A stretch of 6,641 nt of DNA, taken from the NCBI GenBank assembly GCA_001604265.1, contig LVBC01000225.1, positions 1-6,641 of the forward strand, given 5' to 3'. Below are positions 5,409-6,641 of this stretch, in pieces. A program made the translations under genes and the position numbers. This stretch comes from Spirochaetales bacterium Spiro_01. Lineage in GTDB: Bacteria > Spirochaetota > Spirochaetia > Sphaerochaetales > Sphaerochaetaceae. Each line of letters starts with the position of its first letter. Within the stretch, counting starts at the first letter, position 1. The notes below the pieces were generated by a model. It was not told the origin of the DNA, made no database searches, and was given only the letters and a program-made list of their open reading frames with translations.

Positions 5409-6599
5409 ATGACCGAAAGAGAGAAGAGAGTCCAGTTCTGGACCCTGAATGCAGCATCCTTCCTGGCCCAGCTGGGCTTCAGTACAGTGAATCTTGCACT
5501 GGTCTACTATCTTAGGTACTCGCTCGGTGCATCGGCCACGATAATAGGGCTGGCCGCAGGGACCTATACAGTCACGTACCTTGTCGGGTGCATACTCTTT
5601 TCTCCGATCGTCAGAAGGTTCCGCCCGAGGCATACGATAGAGGCAGCGATGCTTTCGATCGCAGCCTGCTTCATCACGATAGTGCACACTTCCAGCATTC
5701 CACTCGTTTTCGTCCTTCTTGCAATCTACGGCTTCCTGCTTCCGCTCCAGTGGCCCCAGATGGAGACCTGGATCAGCAGGGATACGGAGGGAAAGGAGCT
5801 TTCCTTCAAGCTTTCTGCCTTCAACTTCTCCTGGTGCTTCGGCATCTCGATCTCGGCAGTTGCTGGCTCCTTTCTTGTAACGATAGCTCCATCGGCCGGC
5901 ATCTGGTTCGGAGCTGCAATTCTTCTGGTAGTGTACGCTATTATCTTCATCGTCTCAGGTCTGTTTCCAGGCATCAGGGCAGTCGATGCAGAAGCAAGTC
6001 ATGTCAAAGAGCTCGAGAAGGCAGAGAGGGACCACAGCACAAGGCTCAGATACGACTCCTGGTGTGCAATCTTCCTCGTCTACACAGCACTCTCCGTCAT
6101 CCTGAATATCTTTCCGCTCTATGCGAAGGAGGGGATGCTGATAGGGGAGACGACCTCTGGCATGCTGCTTTTCACAAGAGGAGTTGCGACCTCCTTCTCG
6201 TTCATCTTCTTCGGAGCAACGGTCTTCTGGACCTTCAGGGCCTGGCTCATATACCTTGCCGAGGCACTCTTCGCATTTATGTGCATCGTCTTTGCATTCT
6301 CGACGTCGACTTTGCAGATGGGAGTCTTCTTCTTTCTGTTCGGCATCCTCTTCTCGCTCTGCTACAACTTCTCGATCTTCCACTCTGCAGTCGGCGCGAT
6401 CGACAAGGGAAAGAGGATGGTGATCCACGAGTGCATGATATCGGCCGGCCAGATAATAGGTTCCTCTGTCGGTGGCAGCATCTACCAGCACCTGGGCTGG
6501 CGCAACGTCCTTCTGACCCTGGGCTGTATCGGAGTGCTCTTCCTCCTCTTCCAGATTCCACTGCATCTTGCATATAAAAGAAAAGGCTCTTTACAATAA
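5409..6599 (+). CDS. MFS transporter, 12 predicted membrane helices
   Basis: This is a 396-residue secondary transporter of the inner membrane; the substrate cannot be told from the sequence. Twelve hydrophobic helices fit in two bundles: roughly 12-35, 41-66, 74-93, 95-113, 134-158 and 163-186, then 218-238, 249-271, 273-296, 301-323, 337-359 and 366-389. A charged cytoplasmic loop (187-217) separates them. The loop after helix 2 (VRRFRPRH) is a basic variant of MFS motif A, and LQWPQMETWISR near 113-124 is a characteristic stretch after helix 4. The frame can be opened at TTG 5370, which would add 13 polar residues, but that codon has no ribosome site and overlaps the predicted -35 box, so ATG 5409 is chosen. 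No ribosome site precedes that ATG either, fitting a near-leaderless mRNA. It is divergent from the glycosyltransferase, so shared regulation is possible; export of a glycolipid or drug is only speculation. Confidence 0.87.
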   Translation: MTEREKRVQFWTLNAASFLAQLGFSTVNLALVYYLRYSLGASATIIGLAAGTYTVTYLVGCILFSPIVRRFRPRHTIEAAMLSIAACFITIVHTSSIPLVFVLLAIYGFLLPLQWPQMETWISRDTEGKELSFKLSAFNFSWCFGISISAVAGSFLVTIAPSAGIWFGAAILLVVYAIIFIVSGLFPGIRAVDAEASHVKELEKAERDHSTRLRYDSWCAIFLVYTALSVILNIFPLYAKEGMLIGETTSGMLLFTRGVATSFSFIFFGATVFWTFRAWLIYLAEALFAFMCIVFAFSTSTLQMGVFFFLFGILFSLCYNFSIFHSAVGAIDKGKRMVIHECMISAGQIIGSSVGGSIYQHLGWRNVLLTLGCIGVLFLLFQIPLHLAYKRKGSLQ

Positions 6600-6616
6600 T
6601 CGGTTGGATTTATACT
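6590..6616 (+). promoter_or_regulatory. Possible promoter for a gene beyond the right edge
   Basis: TTTACA (6590-6595) and TATACT (6611-6616) resemble -35 and -10 boxes but are only 15 bases apart, shorter than ideal. The -35 overlaps the end of the transporter gene. The remaining bases to 6641 show no start codon with a ribosome site and no recognisable RNA gene. Confidence 0.3.
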
Positions 6617-6641
6617 TATAGGCAGGCAGTCTACTGGCAAT

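Noticed and set aside
5588..6577. Plus-strand open frame of 329 residues overlapping the transporter
   Set aside because: It is Arg/His/Ser-rich with no hydrophobic helices and lies in a shifted frame of a clear 12-helix transporter.
6617..6641. Start of a tRNA or other RNA gene at the right edge
   Set aside because: The 25 bases contain no recognisable acceptor-stem or D-loop pattern, and too little sequence is available.
1..6641. Defence system, prophage, mobile element or CRISPR array
   Set aside because: All seven genes are housekeeping-like or membrane-related, with no transposase, integrase, nuclease module, toxin pair or regular spaced repeats on either strand.

Overview
The window is an ordinary, densely packed bacterial chromosome segment with seven protein-coding genes and almost no intergenic DNA. 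I see no tRNA, rRNA, CRISPR array, insertion sequence or phage gene. Codon use is distinctive: arginine is written mostly AGG/AGA, isoleucine is often ATA despite moderate GC, and six of the seven stop codons are TGA. With a lipoprotein signal of spirochaetal type and the look of the glycosyltransferase, this suggests a host-associated spirochaete (Sphaerochaeta/Treponema-like). That assignment is an inference with moderate to low confidence.

Layout. (1) 1-934, plus strand: the 3' part of a calcineurin-like metallophosphoesterase. Its frame stays open to the left edge and encodes a lipoprotein signal ending in a lipobox cysteine, so the first ATG in view (71) is not the start. (2) 924-1451, minus strand: a YfcE-family cytosolic phosphodiesterase, convergent with and overlapping the first gene by 11 bp. 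(3) 1452-1523: an AT-rich divergent spacer with two short palindromes. (4) 1524-4162, plus strand: a three-gene operon with overlapping ends: a monoacylglycerol-lipase-like alpha/beta hydrolase, a YihY/BrkB membrane protein with an added cytoplasmic domain, and an unrecognised acidic 150-residue protein. (5) 4163-5326, minus strand: a GT4 glycosyltransferase resembling diacylglycerol glucosyltransferases; its stop codon directly abuts that of the operon. (6) 5327-5408: a divergent promoter region whose two predicted -35 boxes form the arms of one inverted repeat. (7) 5409-6599, plus strand: a 12-helix MFS transporter. The last 42 bases hold a possible promoter for a gene beyond the window.

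A membrane or envelope theme is visible: a lipase-like hydrolase, an integral membrane protein, a glycolipid-type glycosyltransferase, a transporter and a lipoprotein. The sequence does not show that they form one pathway. The most useful observations are two start-site corrections, the compact dyad promoter that predicts near-leaderless mRNAs on both sides, and the uncharacterised gene coupled to the YihY gene. I found no convincing new biological system.
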